Assembly (NCBI GenBank): GCA_945897465.1
Contig: CAMDFK010000022.1
Location: 1 to 64,000, forward strand
Length of the DNA stretch: 64,000 bases
Source: Limnohabitans sp. Rim8
GTDB lineage: Bacteria; Pseudomonadota; Gammaproteobacteria; Burkholderiales; Burkholderiaceae_C
Direction: 5' to 3'
Positions 27,398 to 34,892 of the stretch are shown in pieces (within the stretch, counting starts at the first letter, position 1; every line of letters starts with the position of its first letter). The translations under genes and the position numbers were made by a program. The notes below the pieces were generated by a model that had not been told where the DNA came from, searched no databases, and was given only the letters and a program-made list of their open reading frames with translations.

Positions 27398-28720
27398 TCA
27401 AGCAAAAATTTTCAAAGCCACAAGTGTAATGCTTGGGAAGAAAACAACGGCTGTGATGCGCAGAAGGTCTGAAATCAGGAAGGGCACGATGTATTTGAAG
27501 GTTTCTTTCATCGGCACGTCCTTGGCCATGTTGCTGATGATAAAGACGTTCATGCCCACGGGCGGTGTGATCAGGCCAATTTCAACCACCATCAAAGCCA
27601 GAATGCCGAACCAAATGGCTTTGGACTCGTTGTCCAGTCCCCAAATGTCTATGCCCATGATGATGGGGAAAAACATGGGCACGGTGAGCAAAATCATGGA
27701 CAAGCTGTCCATGATGCAGCCCAGCAACAAGTAGATGGCGATGATGGTAAAAACCACCATCAAGGGGTGCAAGTTCAAGCCCACCACCCATTTGGCCAAT
27801 TCGGTGTTGACCTGGGTCAAAGCCAAGAACACGTTCAACACATCGGCCCCAAGCAAGATCAGAAAGATCATGCCCGTGGCACCTGCTGCTCCATACATGC
27901 ACTCCAGAAATCCTTTTCCCTTCAGGCCACCCGACGTCCAGGCCACAAAGCCGGTGGCAATGGTGCCGATGGATGCGGCTTCGGTGGGCGTGAAAAGTCC
28001 GCCGTAAATGCCACCAATCACGACCGCAAAAATCAGCAAAACGGGCCAGGTCTCAGCCAAGGCTTGCAGTCGCTTGGCCCAGGTGAAGCGATCACCGCGG
28101 GGGGCTTCTTGAGGACGCAAGTGGGCAATGATGCCAATGACCACCATGTAACCAATGGCGGCGATGATGCCCGGAATGAAGGCCGCCAAAAACAGCTTGG
28201 CAATATTTTGCTCGGTGATGATGGCGTAAATCACCAAGGGTACAGAAGGTGGAATCAGAATGCCCAAAGTGCCACCCGCTGCAATCACGGCCGTAGAGAG
28301 GCGAGGTGAGTATTTGTGCGCTTTGAGTTCGGGCAGCGCAACTTGGCCCATGGTGGCCGCAGTGGCCAATGAAGATCCACAAATGGCACCGAATCCCGCA
28401 CATGAAGTCACCGCCGCCATCGCCATGCCGCCGCGCCAGTGACCGATCATGGCATTGCCCGCTTTGAACAGCGCTTTGGACAAGCCGCCATGTGTGGCAA
28501 ATTGACCCATCAGTAAAAACAAGGGAACAACGGACAAGTCATAGACTGAAAAGCGGGTGTATGGTGCTGACTTGAAATAATTCAGCAAGGGATCCAATCC
28601 AGACAGCGCCACATAACCTGCAGAGCCTGCCAACAACATGGCAACTCCAATGTGTACCCTCATGGCAAGCAAAACAATCAGCCCCACAAAAACGAGGCTG
28701 CCAAGCTCAATGCCGGTCAT
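27398..28720 (-). CDS. dctM: TRAP transporter large permease (DctM family), second system
   Basis: A 440-residue membrane permease, closely similar in motifs to the first system: FLLMGQFATHGGLSKALF, GFGAICGSSLATAAT, GTLGILIPPSVPLV and LITPPVGMNVFIISN. It forms the channel with DctQ encoded upstream, overlapping it by ATGA (28717-28720). The operon runs dctP, dctQ, dctM on the minus strand, perhaps continuing into the NUDIX gene. Confidence 0.93.
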   Translation of the reverse strand: MTGIELGSLVFVGLIVLLAMRVHIGVAMLLAGSAGYVALSGLDPLLNYFKSAPYTRFSVYDLSVVPLFLLMGQFATHGGLSKALFKAGNAMIGHWRGGMAMAAVTSCAGFGAICGSSLATAATMGQVALPELKAHKYSPRLSTAVIAAGGTLGILIPPSVPLVIYAIITEQNIAKLFLAAFIPGIIAAIGYMVVIGIIAHLRPQEAPRGDRFTWAKRLQALAETWPVLLIFAVVIGGIYGGLFTPTEAASIGTIATGFVAWTSGGLKGKGFLECMYGAAGATGMIFLILLGADVLNVFLALTQVNTELAKWVVGLNLHPLMVVFTIIAIYLLLGCIMDSLSMILLTVPMFFPIIMGIDIWGLDNESKAIWFGILALMVVEIGLITPPVGMNVFIISNMAKDVPMKETFKYIVPFLISDLLRITAVVFFPSITLVALKIFA

Positions 28721-29238
28721 GACTGGATCTTTCTAAAGTTGGCACCGGCGGCGTAGATCGCACTGGCACAAAGCAGAGCAAAAGAGGGAACCATGGGGGC
28801 ATAACTCCACCAGGTTGGGATGTCCAGAAGCATGGAAGCTTCCTTGGAGCTTTTGAGTTCCCAAAGACCTGTCCAGATGCGCCAAGTGATGACCGCGGAG
28901 AATATGGCCAAAGTCAGGTTGGCGAGCAAGTCCAGCCAAGCGTTGAGTTTGGGGCTGGCGTTCGCGGTGAAAAAGTCTACGATCACATGCCCACGTATCC
29001 AGTGGGTGTAGGGCAAGCTCATACTGACTGCCACTGCACAAAGCGCCTGCACCAGCTCGTAATCGCCGACGATGGGGTTGCTGAAAAAGGTTCGACCCAC
29101 AATGCTGGCGATGGACATGGCGGCCATTGCTGTGAGCACCAGTCCAGCGCAGATGGCTAAGAATTTGCAAACCCACTCGATGACCTTGCCAGCAGGTCCT
29201 CTGGCATGTGAGGTGTCTGTGACATGGAGTTCAGCCAC
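28717..29238 (-). CDS. dctQ: TRAP transporter small permease (DctQ family), second system
   Basis: A 173-residue protein with four predicted membrane segments and the family pattern SIVGRTFFSNPIVGDYELVQ and HVIVDFFT. The start is GTG 29238, preceded by AAGGAAC. An intercistronic terminator-like hairpin (29281-29311) separates it from dctP, which should lower its expression relative to the receptor. Confidence 0.88.
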   Translation of the reverse strand: MAELHVTDTSHARGPAGKVIEWVCKFLAICAGLVLTAMAAMSIASIVGRTFFSNPIVGDYELVQALCAVAVSMSLPYTHWIRGHVIVDFFTANASPKLNAWLDLLANLTLAIFSAVITWRIWTGLWELKSSKEASMLLDIPTWWSYAPMVPSFALLCASAIYAAGANFRKIQS

Positions 29239-29280
29239 GGTCGTTCCTTGGAAGATTGAAAGGCAATATATTTATGGGCG

Positions 29281-29311
29281 AAAAAAGGGCGGAGAAACTC
29301 CGCCCCTTTTT
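29281..29311. terminator. Terminator/attenuator between dctP and dctQ of the second TRAP operon
   Basis: GGGCGGAG-AAA-CTCCGCCC is a perfect 8-bp stem flanked by an A-run and a T-run, so it can act on both strands. Inside the operon it probably lets only part of transcription continue to dctQM. The first TRAP operon also has a hairpin at this place. Confidence 0.75.
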
Positions 29312-29326
29312 GATTTTGGTTGATGG

Positions 29327-30358
29327 TTACTTGGTGTATTGCTTGATCAAGGCACTGGCACCATCGAGCATGGCTTTGCCGTCCATGCCCTTAGCGGTCA
29401 TCTCTTTGACCCAAGCATCGTCCAGGGAGTCGGTGGCTTTTTTCCACTTTTCCAGTTCTGCCTTTGGAATCACGGTGATCTTCTGATTTTTGGCATCCAG
29501 AAATACTTGCTTGCTGGGGGTATCTTGGCCCGCTTGGGTTTTACCCAAGAATGCGGAGAATTCGCGACCGGAATTTTTGTCAATGACCGCTTTCAAATCA
29601 GCGGGCAAGGACTCGTACTTAGCCTTGTTCATGGGTACTATAAACACCGTGGTGTAAAGGGCGTTGTAGGAGCGGTCTGTTTCTGCTGTGAAGTTGGTCA
29701 GCTCTTGAACTTTCAAGCCTGGAGCCACTTCGTAAGGGATCACTGCGCCGTCGATCACGCCTTTGGACAAGGCCTCGGTCACTTGCGGTACGGGCATGGC
29801 CACAGGGGTTGCGCCCATCATGGCGACCATTTTGTTGACTTGGCGAGTAGGTGCGCGGACCTTCAGGCCTTTCAGGTCGGCCATGGTGGTTACTGCTTTG
29901 CTCTTGGTGTAAATGTTGCCTGGTCCATGCACGTGAACAGCCAACATCTTGACATCCTTCATGTCCTCGGCAGCAAATTTCTGGGCGTAATCCCAAGCGG
30001 CGCGGCTGGTGGCCTCGGCATTCGTCATCATGAATGGCAATTCGAACACTTCCAGCTTTTGCAGCTTTGCGGTGTAGGCCTGCAAAGTCCAGGCGACATC
30101 GACCACGCCATCGCGGGTTTGGTCAAACAACTGAACCGGGGTGCCGCCCAACTGCATGGCCGGGAATATCTGGCACTGCAGGCGGTTGTTGGAGTCGCGT
30201 GCGATGTTCTTGCACCAGTCGCCCAGCATGGTGGTGTGCTGGATGGACTGTGGTCCTAAAAAGTGGTGCACCTTCAAAGTGATGGTTTGGGCGTGGACGC
30301 CAAAACCAACGGCCATCAGGCCTGCGGCCAAGGCCGTTTGTTGCAGGAATTTTTTCAT
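29327..30358 (-). CDS. dctP: TRAP transporter solute-binding protein (DctP family), second system
   Basis: A periplasmic receptor of 343 residues. The signal peptide MKKFLQQTALAAGLMAVGFG ends at VHAQ, and the mature chain starts TITLKVHHFLGP. Motifs MADLKGLKVRAPTRQ and SKGVIDGAVIPYEVAP mark the ligand pocket region. It is a clear paralogue of the first protein in this window (both share LKVHH, DSNNR and a GGTP segment). ATG 30358 begins the signal peptide; longer frames upstream run through the operator. The ligand is unknown. Confidence 0.92.
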   Translation of the reverse strand: MKKFLQQTALAAGLMAVGFGVHAQTITLKVHHFLGPQSIQHTTMLGDWCKNIARDSNNRLQCQIFPAMQLGGTPVQLFDQTRDGVVDVAWTLQAYTAKLQKLEVFELPFMMTNAEATSRAAWDYAQKFAAEDMKDVKMLAVHVHGPGNIYTKSKAVTTMADLKGLKVRAPTRQVNKMVAMMGATPVAMPVPQVTEALSKGVIDGAVIPYEVAPGLKVQELTNFTAETDRSYNALYTTVFIVPMNKAKYESLPADLKAVIDKNSGREFSAFLGKTQAGQDTPSKQVFLDAKNQKITVIPKAELEKWKKATDSLDDAWVKEMTAKGMDGKAMLDGASALIKQYTK

Positions 30359-30389
30359 CGGTTGGTCTCCAACAGGGTTAAAAGAATTG

Positions 30390-30415
30390 ATCATAAACCA
30401 ACCGCTCGGTCGGTT
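30390..30415 (-). promoter_or_regulatory. TetR-like operator and -10 box of the second TRAP operon
   Basis: AACCAACCG-CT-CGGTCGGTT (30396-30415) is an inverted repeat with 8 of 9 pairs, of the ACCGACCGGTCGGT type often bound by TetR-family repressors. On the minus strand it abuts TATGAT (30395-30390), a good -10 hexamer 32 bases before the dctP start. No TetR gene is present in the window. Confidence 0.6.
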
Positions 30416-30561
30416 AATTAAATTGAACACATCAGATACGCTCAATCAAAAGCGAAGAGGGTGTTTGAGTGCTTGAAATATGAATTATGTTGCATATTTT
30501 CCAGGGATTTATTGGGGTTAACCCTGTTTCTCCATCCTGTTGAGAATTTTTATTCATAGGG

Positions 30562-30576
30562 AAAACGCCTTTGGCG
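30562..30576 (-). terminator. Weak terminator after the FAH-family gene
   Basis: On the minus strand CGCC-AAA-GGCG is followed by TTTT, about 35 bases after the stop codon. The stem is short (4 bp). The rest of 30416-30609 contains a GGGTTAACCC palindrome (30515-30524) and no gene. Confidence 0.35.
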
Positions 30577-30609
30577 CGATTCGGCAATCAGCGCATTTCC
30601 CAGCTTTTT

Positions 30610-31305
30610 TTACACGATTTGGACGTGCAGGCTGCCCAAGCCCGCCACTTGACCCACCATGGTGTCACCGGCCACCACGGCGGCCACGCCTTCGGGCGTG
30701 CCGGTGTAAATCAGGTCGCCGGGCTGCAGTTCCCAGGCGGCGGACAGGTGTTCGATGGTTTCGGCCACGTTCCAGATGAGTTTGGCCACATTGCTGCGCT
30801 GACGGTCTGCACCGTTGACCTGCAGGCTGATCTCGGCGTTGTTCACATCACCGGCTTGCGCGATGGGCGTGATCGGGCCAATCGGCGCTGAATGGTCGAA
30901 GGCTTTGCCGATGCACCAGGGGCGGCCTTGCTTTTTCATCTCGTTTTGCAGGTCTCGGCGTGTCATGTCCAAGCCCACCGCGTAACCATAGATGTGCTTG
31001 GCCGCATCGGCGGCCGAGATGTTGCGCCCGCCTTGGCCTATGGCCACCACGAGTTCGATCTCGTGGTGCAGGTTGTGCGTGAGGCTGGGGTAGGGCATGG
31101 TGCCGGTCTGGCCGGCTTCGACCACCACCAGGCTGTCGGCGGGTTTGAGGAAAAAGAAAGGCGGCTCGCGCCCGGTGAAGCCCATCTCTTTGGCATGCTC
31201 TTCATAATTGCGGCCCACGCAGTAAATGCGGTGCACCGGAAATCGTTCGGGTTGGCCGAGCACAGGCACCGAGACCACGGGCATGGGTGAAAATACAAAA
31301 CTCAT
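30610..31305 (-). CDS. Fumarylacetoacetate hydrolase family protein, fumarylpyruvate-hydrolase-like
   Basis: A metal-dependent C-C bond hydrolase of 231 residues. Motifs are CVGRNYEEHAKEMGF, PPFFFLKPADSLV, the metal-binding HHEIELVVAIG and the C-terminal GDLIYTGTPEGVAAV. The sequence resembles fumarylpyruvate hydrolases of the gentisate pathway (NagK type), which give fumarate and pyruvate; that assignment is by resemblance only, and no gentisate dioxygenase is nearby. ATG 31305 (MSFVFSPMP) is chosen by family fit. It is divergent from a MarR regulator with a palindromic site between them. Confidence 0.88.
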   Translation of the reverse strand: MSFVFSPMPVVSVPVLGQPERFPVHRIYCVGRNYEEHAKEMGFTGREPPFFFLKPADSLVVVEAGQTGTMPYPSLTHNLHHEIELVVAIGQGGRNISAADAAKHIYGYAVGLDMTRRDLQNEMKKQGRPWCIGKAFDHSAPIGPITPIAQAGDVNNAEISLQVNGADRQRSNVAKLIWNVAETIEHLSAAWELQPGDLIYTGTPEGVAAVVAGDTMVGQVAGLGSLHVQIV

Positions 31306-31312
31306 GGGTCGC

Positions 31313-31330
31313 TTTCTCAATAATTGAAAA
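31313..31330. promoter_or_regulatory. Candidate MarR operator between FAH gene and marR
   Basis: TCAAT-A-ATTGA (31317-31327) is a perfect inverted repeat, extendable to TTCTCAAT/ATTGAAAA with one mismatch. It lies 12 bases from the FAH start and 67 bases from the divergent marR start, the usual place for autoregulation. Confidence 0.5.
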
Positions 31331-31393
31331 TCAGATGGTAAACGGAAACTCTGGGCTCGGGCACCTGGGCAATCCCCGCAACACGTCACGCAC

Positions 31394-31831
31394 ATGATCA
31401 AAAGCATCGACCTGCAAACCACACCGGGTCACCTGATACGCCGGGCCCAACAAATTGCGGTGGCCATTTTTGCCGAGCAATTGGCCAGTGCCGACATCAC
31501 GCCCGTTCAATTTGCCATCTTGAATGCCTTGCTGGGCAGCCCCGGCATCGACCAGGTGAGCCTGGCCAAGCGGGTGGCCTTTGACCCGGCGACTTCGGGC
31601 TCGGTGATTGGGCGGCTGGAGGCCAAGGGCTGGGTGGTGCGCGAGGCCGACCCGACCGACCGCAGGCGCAAGCTGCTGGTGGTTACCCCGCAAGCTGTGC
31701 AGGCCTTGGCCGACATCCAGTCCGATGTGGCCCGGGTGCAAGAAAAAATCCTGAGTCCGCTGACGCCGCAAGAGCAAAGCCAGTTTGTGCATTTGCTCTC
31801 GCTTCTGGTCAAAGGCCATCAAAGCAGTTGA
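31394..31831 (+). CDS. MarR-family transcriptional regulator
   Basis: A 145-residue winged-helix repressor. The recognition part reads LLGSPGIDQVSLAKRVAFDP followed by SGSVIGRLEAKGWVVREAD, then the wing DPTDRRRKLLVVT, which is the MarR signature. Terminal helices for dimerisation are at both ends. Being divergent from the fumarylpyruvate-hydrolase-like gene, it probably controls aromatic-acid breakdown and itself. The ligand is unknown. Confidence 0.92.
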   Translation: MIKSIDLQTTPGHLIRRAQQIAVAIFAEQLASADITPVQFAILNALLGSPGIDQVSLAKRVAFDPATSGSVIGRLEAKGWVVREADPTDRRRKLLVVTPQAVQALADIQSDVARVQEKILSPLTPQEQSQFVHLLSLLVKGHQSS

Positions 31832-31861
31832 TGCAGGCCTTCAGATGGCCTCTGGCTTGGC

Positions 31862-32164
31862 TCAGGCCGAGGTGTAGCTCAGCTCAAAGTGCTCCACATG
31901 CGGGGGCGCGGCAAAGAAGGGACCCACAATGGCACGCCATTCGGTAAAAAGCGGTGACTGACGAAAGCCCACTGTGTGGTCCTCCAGGGTGTCCCAGAAT
32001 ATCTGCAACACAAAGCGCTCGGGGGTCTCGATGCAGCGGTTGACCTTGGCTCCCCGAAAGCCCTTGGCCTTGGAGGCCACGGTGTTCAGGCCCAGCTCAA
32101 TGGCTTGTTCAAAAGCGGCTTGTTGGCCAGGTTGGATGCGGATGTCGGCGAGTTCGAGGATCAT
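31862..32164 (-). CDS. Antibiotic-biosynthesis-monooxygenase-fold protein
   Basis: A 100-residue ferredoxin-like-fold (ABM) protein: MILELADIRIQPGQQAAFEQ, then FRGAKVNRCIETPERFVLQI, a segment DTLEDHTVGFRQSPLF and a C-terminal EHFELSY. Such proteins act as dimers in small-molecule oxidation or heme breakdown, and many have unknown substrates. ATG 32164 gives the normal size; the upstream open frame adds unrelated residues. Confidence 0.8.
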   Translation of the reverse strand: MILELADIRIQPGQQAAFEQAIELGLNTVASKAKGFRGAKVNRCIETPERFVLQIFWDTLEDHTVGFRQSPLFTEWRAIVGPFFAAPPHVEHFELSYTSA

Positions 32165-32297
32165 GGCGAGTTCCCAAGGGTCTGATGAAAAAACCAAACG
32201 ATAACCGACTCTGGGTCCATTTCGTATCACCTGGATACCAATCGCGGCGCACGTGATCTGTTTGCGTTGGAGACGGCTCTGTGCGAGAAGGCGTCAC

Positions 32298-33164
32298 TCA
32301 GGACGAGGTCATCAGCCCCATCAGGCTTTGGGCCAGCGAGGCGCAAGCGTCGGCGGTGAAATGCCCCGATTGCATGCGCGATACCACTTCGCCCGGGCTC
32401 AGGCACAAAAATTCCTGCACTTCGCCATCGGCATTGATGGGGGTCTCCTGCTCAGACAGGTGCAGTGTGTACACCAGCAATTGCTCGTCATGCCAGCCTT
32501 GGGGCTCAAGCCTTTGTGTGCGGATCACCCCAGACCCCTGCAAGCGGGCAGGATCGCTCAAGTGCAGGCCGGACTCTTCGGTCAGTTCGCGCACCGCCGT
32601 GGCCAAAGGGGATTCTCCGGCCGTTAAACCTCCCGCAGCCAAGTTGTCCAGCAGCCCCGGGTCGGTGGCTTTGTGGTCAGCACGGCGCCCGCACCACAAG
32701 TCGCCTTGTGGCAAAAAGCCATGTATGTGCACCGCATGGCTCATCAGGCCCAGGTGCCTGAAACCTGCCCGCTCCACACACAAAAAAGGGGGCACGTCCA
32801 AAGCCGGTGGCCAGGCGGGTGTGTCTGCCCACCACGCAAAAAACTCACCACGCCAACCGATCAAGCGACCTTGGGCCGCTTGCTGTTCTAAAAAAACCTG
32901 CAGCGTTCGGCTCCGCTGCAAAGCTTGGTCTGCGGCTGTTTGCCAGAGCAATCGGCCCTGCACGAGGGTGCAGCCCGGCAGCAAAGCCACCATTTCTTGG
33001 GCGCGTTCGGGTGAGACCCAACCCATCTCGACGCCATCACACGACCACCGAAAGCCACCGGATGGCAGCGCTTGTTGGGCTTTCAATTGCTCAGCCAGCC
33101 AAGCTTGTTGCGAAACGTCAAGGCGCGACCAAAACGCTTGACCAAAATTCAGGGCTTGGCGCAT
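32298..33164 (-). CDS. NUDIX hydrolase with DUF4743 domain
   Basis: A 288-residue protein. The N-terminal half (DVSQQAWLAEQLKAQ through PPFLCVERAGFRHLG) matches the DUF4743 region; the C-terminal half is a NUDIX domain with GGLTAGESPLATAVRELTEESG. Relatives are related to the NUDIX part of plant and yeast thiamine-pyrophosphokinase-like proteins (yeast Tnr3/YJR142W type), some of which act on damaged thiamine derivatives. ATG 33164 is preferred; a TTG at 33269 would add 35 residues without family support. Confidence 0.83.
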   Translation of the reverse strand: MRQALNFGQAFWSRLDVSQQAWLAEQLKAQQALPSGGFRWSCDGVEMGWVSPERAQEMVALLPGCTLVQGRLLWQTAADQALQRSRTLQVFLEQQAAQGRLIGWRGEFFAWWADTPAWPPALDVPPFLCVERAGFRHLGLMSHAVHIHGFLPQGDLWCGRRADHKATDPGLLDNLAAGGLTAGESPLATAVRELTEESGLHLSDPARLQGSGVIRTQRLEPQGWHDEQLLVYTLHLSEQETPINADGEVQEFLCLSPGEVVSRMQSGHFTADACASLAQSLMGLMTSS

Positions 33165-33282
33165 TGAGCTCACCACGCTCAGGTCGAAGTCAGCAGACAA
33201 ACCTGTCTGACCGCAGGCATTTTGAAAAGTTGCACACCGCGCATCACTGTGGGCGTTGCAGCTGTGCAAGTCGTTGGTGAAA

Positions 33283-33292
33283 ATGTATACAT
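33283..33292. promoter_or_regulatory. Perfect ATGTATACAT palindrome
   Basis: A 10-bp perfect palindrome about 110 bases before the HD-oxygenase gene, of a shape often bound by GntR-family regulators. No such regulator is nearby, so a role is only possible. Confidence 0.25.
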
Positions 33293-33361
33293 CTATGAAA
33301 TTTTACAAACGGCCTGTGAAGCTTTCATGAAGACCAAAAATCGTTGTGCCAAGGCACCAGT

Positions 33362-33379
33362 TTGTCATCTTTTTGACAC
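33362..33379 (+). promoter_or_regulatory. Candidate Pho box, HD-oxygenase gene
   Basis: TTGTCATCTTTTTGACAC matches the E. coli consensus CTGTCATAWAWCTGTCAY at 13 of 18 positions, 22 bases before the start codon. The -10 is poor (CAAAGT), so activation by PhoB from here implies a very short leader. Confidence 0.55.
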
Positions 33380-33401
33380 GCGCTGAGTCCAAAGTCACAC
33401 C

Positions 33402-33977
33402 ATGCAAAAAATGCTCAACTCCATCTTGGCGCTTTACCAGCAAGGCGGTGACTTGGTCTATGCAGGCGAGCCGGTCACCCAGCTGATGCACGCTTGGCAG
33501 TGCGGAAGGCTGGCTGAAAAATCAGGTGCCTCTGTGGCTTTGCAGCTGGCCAGTTGGTTGCACGATGTGGGTCATTTGTGGGTGAATTTGGAAGGCACCC
33601 CAACGCTTCGTGGACAAAACGATGCGCACGAAAAAATCGGTGCTGAGGTCCTGTTGCCAGTGTTTGGACCAGCCGTCTCTGAGCCTGTGCGTTTGCATGT
33701 GCAAGCCAAGCGCTATTTGGTCAGCACTCGTGAAAGCTATGCCCGCAAGCTCTCCCCTGACTCGGTGCGGAGTCTGCACTTGCAGGGCGGCCCCATGGCC
33801 CAGCAGGAATGCGCAGCATTTGAAGCAGAGCCTTATTTTGCAGATGCTGTGAAACTGCGCGTTTGGGATGATTTGGGCAAAAAGTCAGCTTGGTTTGATG
33901 ACTCACGGCATGACGCGCTGGACCACTTGACGCAGTTGATGTATCTGGTGGCGCGAGAGAAAGTCATTCAAATTTAA
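33402..33977 (+). CDS. HD-domain oxygenase, PhnZ-like
   Basis: A 191-residue HD-superfamily protein with the features of mixed-valent di-iron oxygenases that cleave hydroxylated phosphonates (PhnZ: 2-amino-1-hydroxyethylphosphonate to glycine and phosphate). Visible are Y20 and E23 in YAGEPVTQLMHAWQ, H29, the HD pair in WLHDVGHLW, further His in AHEKIGAEVL and RLHVQAKRYL, and Asp in RVWDDLGK. Tyr and Glu before the first His distinguish this group from HD phosphohydrolases. The usual partner dioxygenase PhnY is absent from the window. It is the first gene of a phosphate cluster, with a Pho box upstream. Confidence 0.78.
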   Translation: MQKMLNSILALYQQGGDLVYAGEPVTQLMHAWQCGRLAEKSGASVALQLASWLHDVGHLWVNLEGTPTLRGQNDAHEKIGAEVLLPVFGPAVSEPVRLHVQAKRYLVSTRESYARKLSPDSVRSLHLQGGPMAQQECAAFEAEPYFADAVKLRVWDDLGKKSAWFDDSRHDALDHLTQLMYLVAREKVIQI

Positions 33978-33983
33978 CAAAAA

Positions 33984-34001
33984 AGTCATGGTGTTGACAT
34001 T
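33984..34001 (+). promoter_or_regulatory. Weak Pho box, OlsB-like gene
   Basis: AAGTCATGGTGTTGACAT has the two half-sites GTCAT and TGACAT at Pho-box spacing but matches only 10 of 18 consensus positions. It lies 45 bases before the start codon. It is supported mainly by the company of the other sites. Confidence 0.35.
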
Positions 34002-34046
34002 CGATGGGTGGACCATTCGGTACATGAAGAATCAGGAGATGAAGTC

Positions 34047-34892
34047 ATGAAAGAGCTACCGAACCCCACCCTTCCGCTGTCCCCTGTTCAGCTGCCCAGG
34101 GGGTCACTTCATCCGGGGTCCGCTCTCACCGGTTTGGATTTTTTGCCGCGGCGTGTGCAAAGCACCATTGAGGTCAGCTGGGCGCAGCATCAAGACGAAG
34201 TTCGGGAAGCGCAGCAACTGAGGCACCAAGTGTTTGCCACCGAGTTGGGGGCACGTTTGCCTAAAACGGTGCCTGGCCACGACATCGATTTGTTTGACGA
34301 TTACTGCGAACACCTTCTGGTGCGTGACAGTGCCTCTGGTCAAGTCATTGGCACCTACCGGGTTCTCACCCCTGCGCAGGCCAAACGGGCGGGCAGCACC
34401 TACAGTGACACCGAATTTGACCTCACACGTTTGCGTGATTTGCGCGGCCGCATGGTGGAGTTGGGCCGCAGCTGCGTGCACGCAGACCATCGCCATGGCG
34501 GTGTCATCATGGCTTTGTGGGGTGCTTTGTTCGAATTCATGGACCGCAACCGCTTGGACACCATGATTGGCTGCGCCAGCATTCCCATGCTGCACAACGG
34601 TCTGGTGACGGGTGATGTGGCCGCCAGCATTTGGCACCAGCTGCGCCAAACCCATCTGGCCGATATCCAGTTCCATGTGCGTCCTCGTTTGCCTTTGCCG
34701 GTGGAAGAATTGGACTCTTCATTACCCATTGAGCCACCTGCGCTCATCAAAGGTTATTTGCGTCTGGGTGCCAAGGTTTTGGGGGCGCCTGCTTGGGATC
34801 CGGATTTCAATACCGCCGATCTGCCCATGATGATGCGCACAGCCGACTTACCACAGCGATACCGCAAGCACTTCTCCATGGGGGCATCATGA
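34047..34892 (+). CDS. olsB: OlsB-like ornithine N-acyltransferase (GNAT)
   Basis: It probably transfers a 3-hydroxyacyl chain from ACP to ornithine, giving lyso-ornithine lipid, the first step of the phosphorus-free ornithine lipids. The 281 residues carry the family motifs VELGRSCVHADHRHGG, MIGCASIPML and, at the C-terminus, PPALIKGYLRLGAKV and DPDFNTADLPMM, RYRKHF. Proteins of this group are often labelled hemolysin. ATG 34047 has AGGAG 8-9 bases upstream. Its stop overlaps the next gene (ATGA), a PlcP-like phospholipase candidate, which supports a role in lipid exchange under phosphate shortage. OlsA, which adds the second chain, is not seen here. Confidence 0.8.
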   Translation: MKELPNPTLPLSPVQLPRGSLHPGSALTGLDFLPRRVQSTIEVSWAQHQDEVREAQQLRHQVFATELGARLPKTVPGHDIDLFDDYCEHLLVRDSASGQVIGTYRVLTPAQAKRAGSTYSDTEFDLTRLRDLRGRMVELGRSCVHADHRHGGVIMALWGALFEFMDRNRLDTMIGCASIPMLHNGLVTGDVAASIWHQLRQTHLADIQFHVRPRLPLPVEELDSSLPIEPPALIKGYLRLGAKVLGAPAWDPDFNTADLPMMMRTADLPQRYRKHFSMGAS

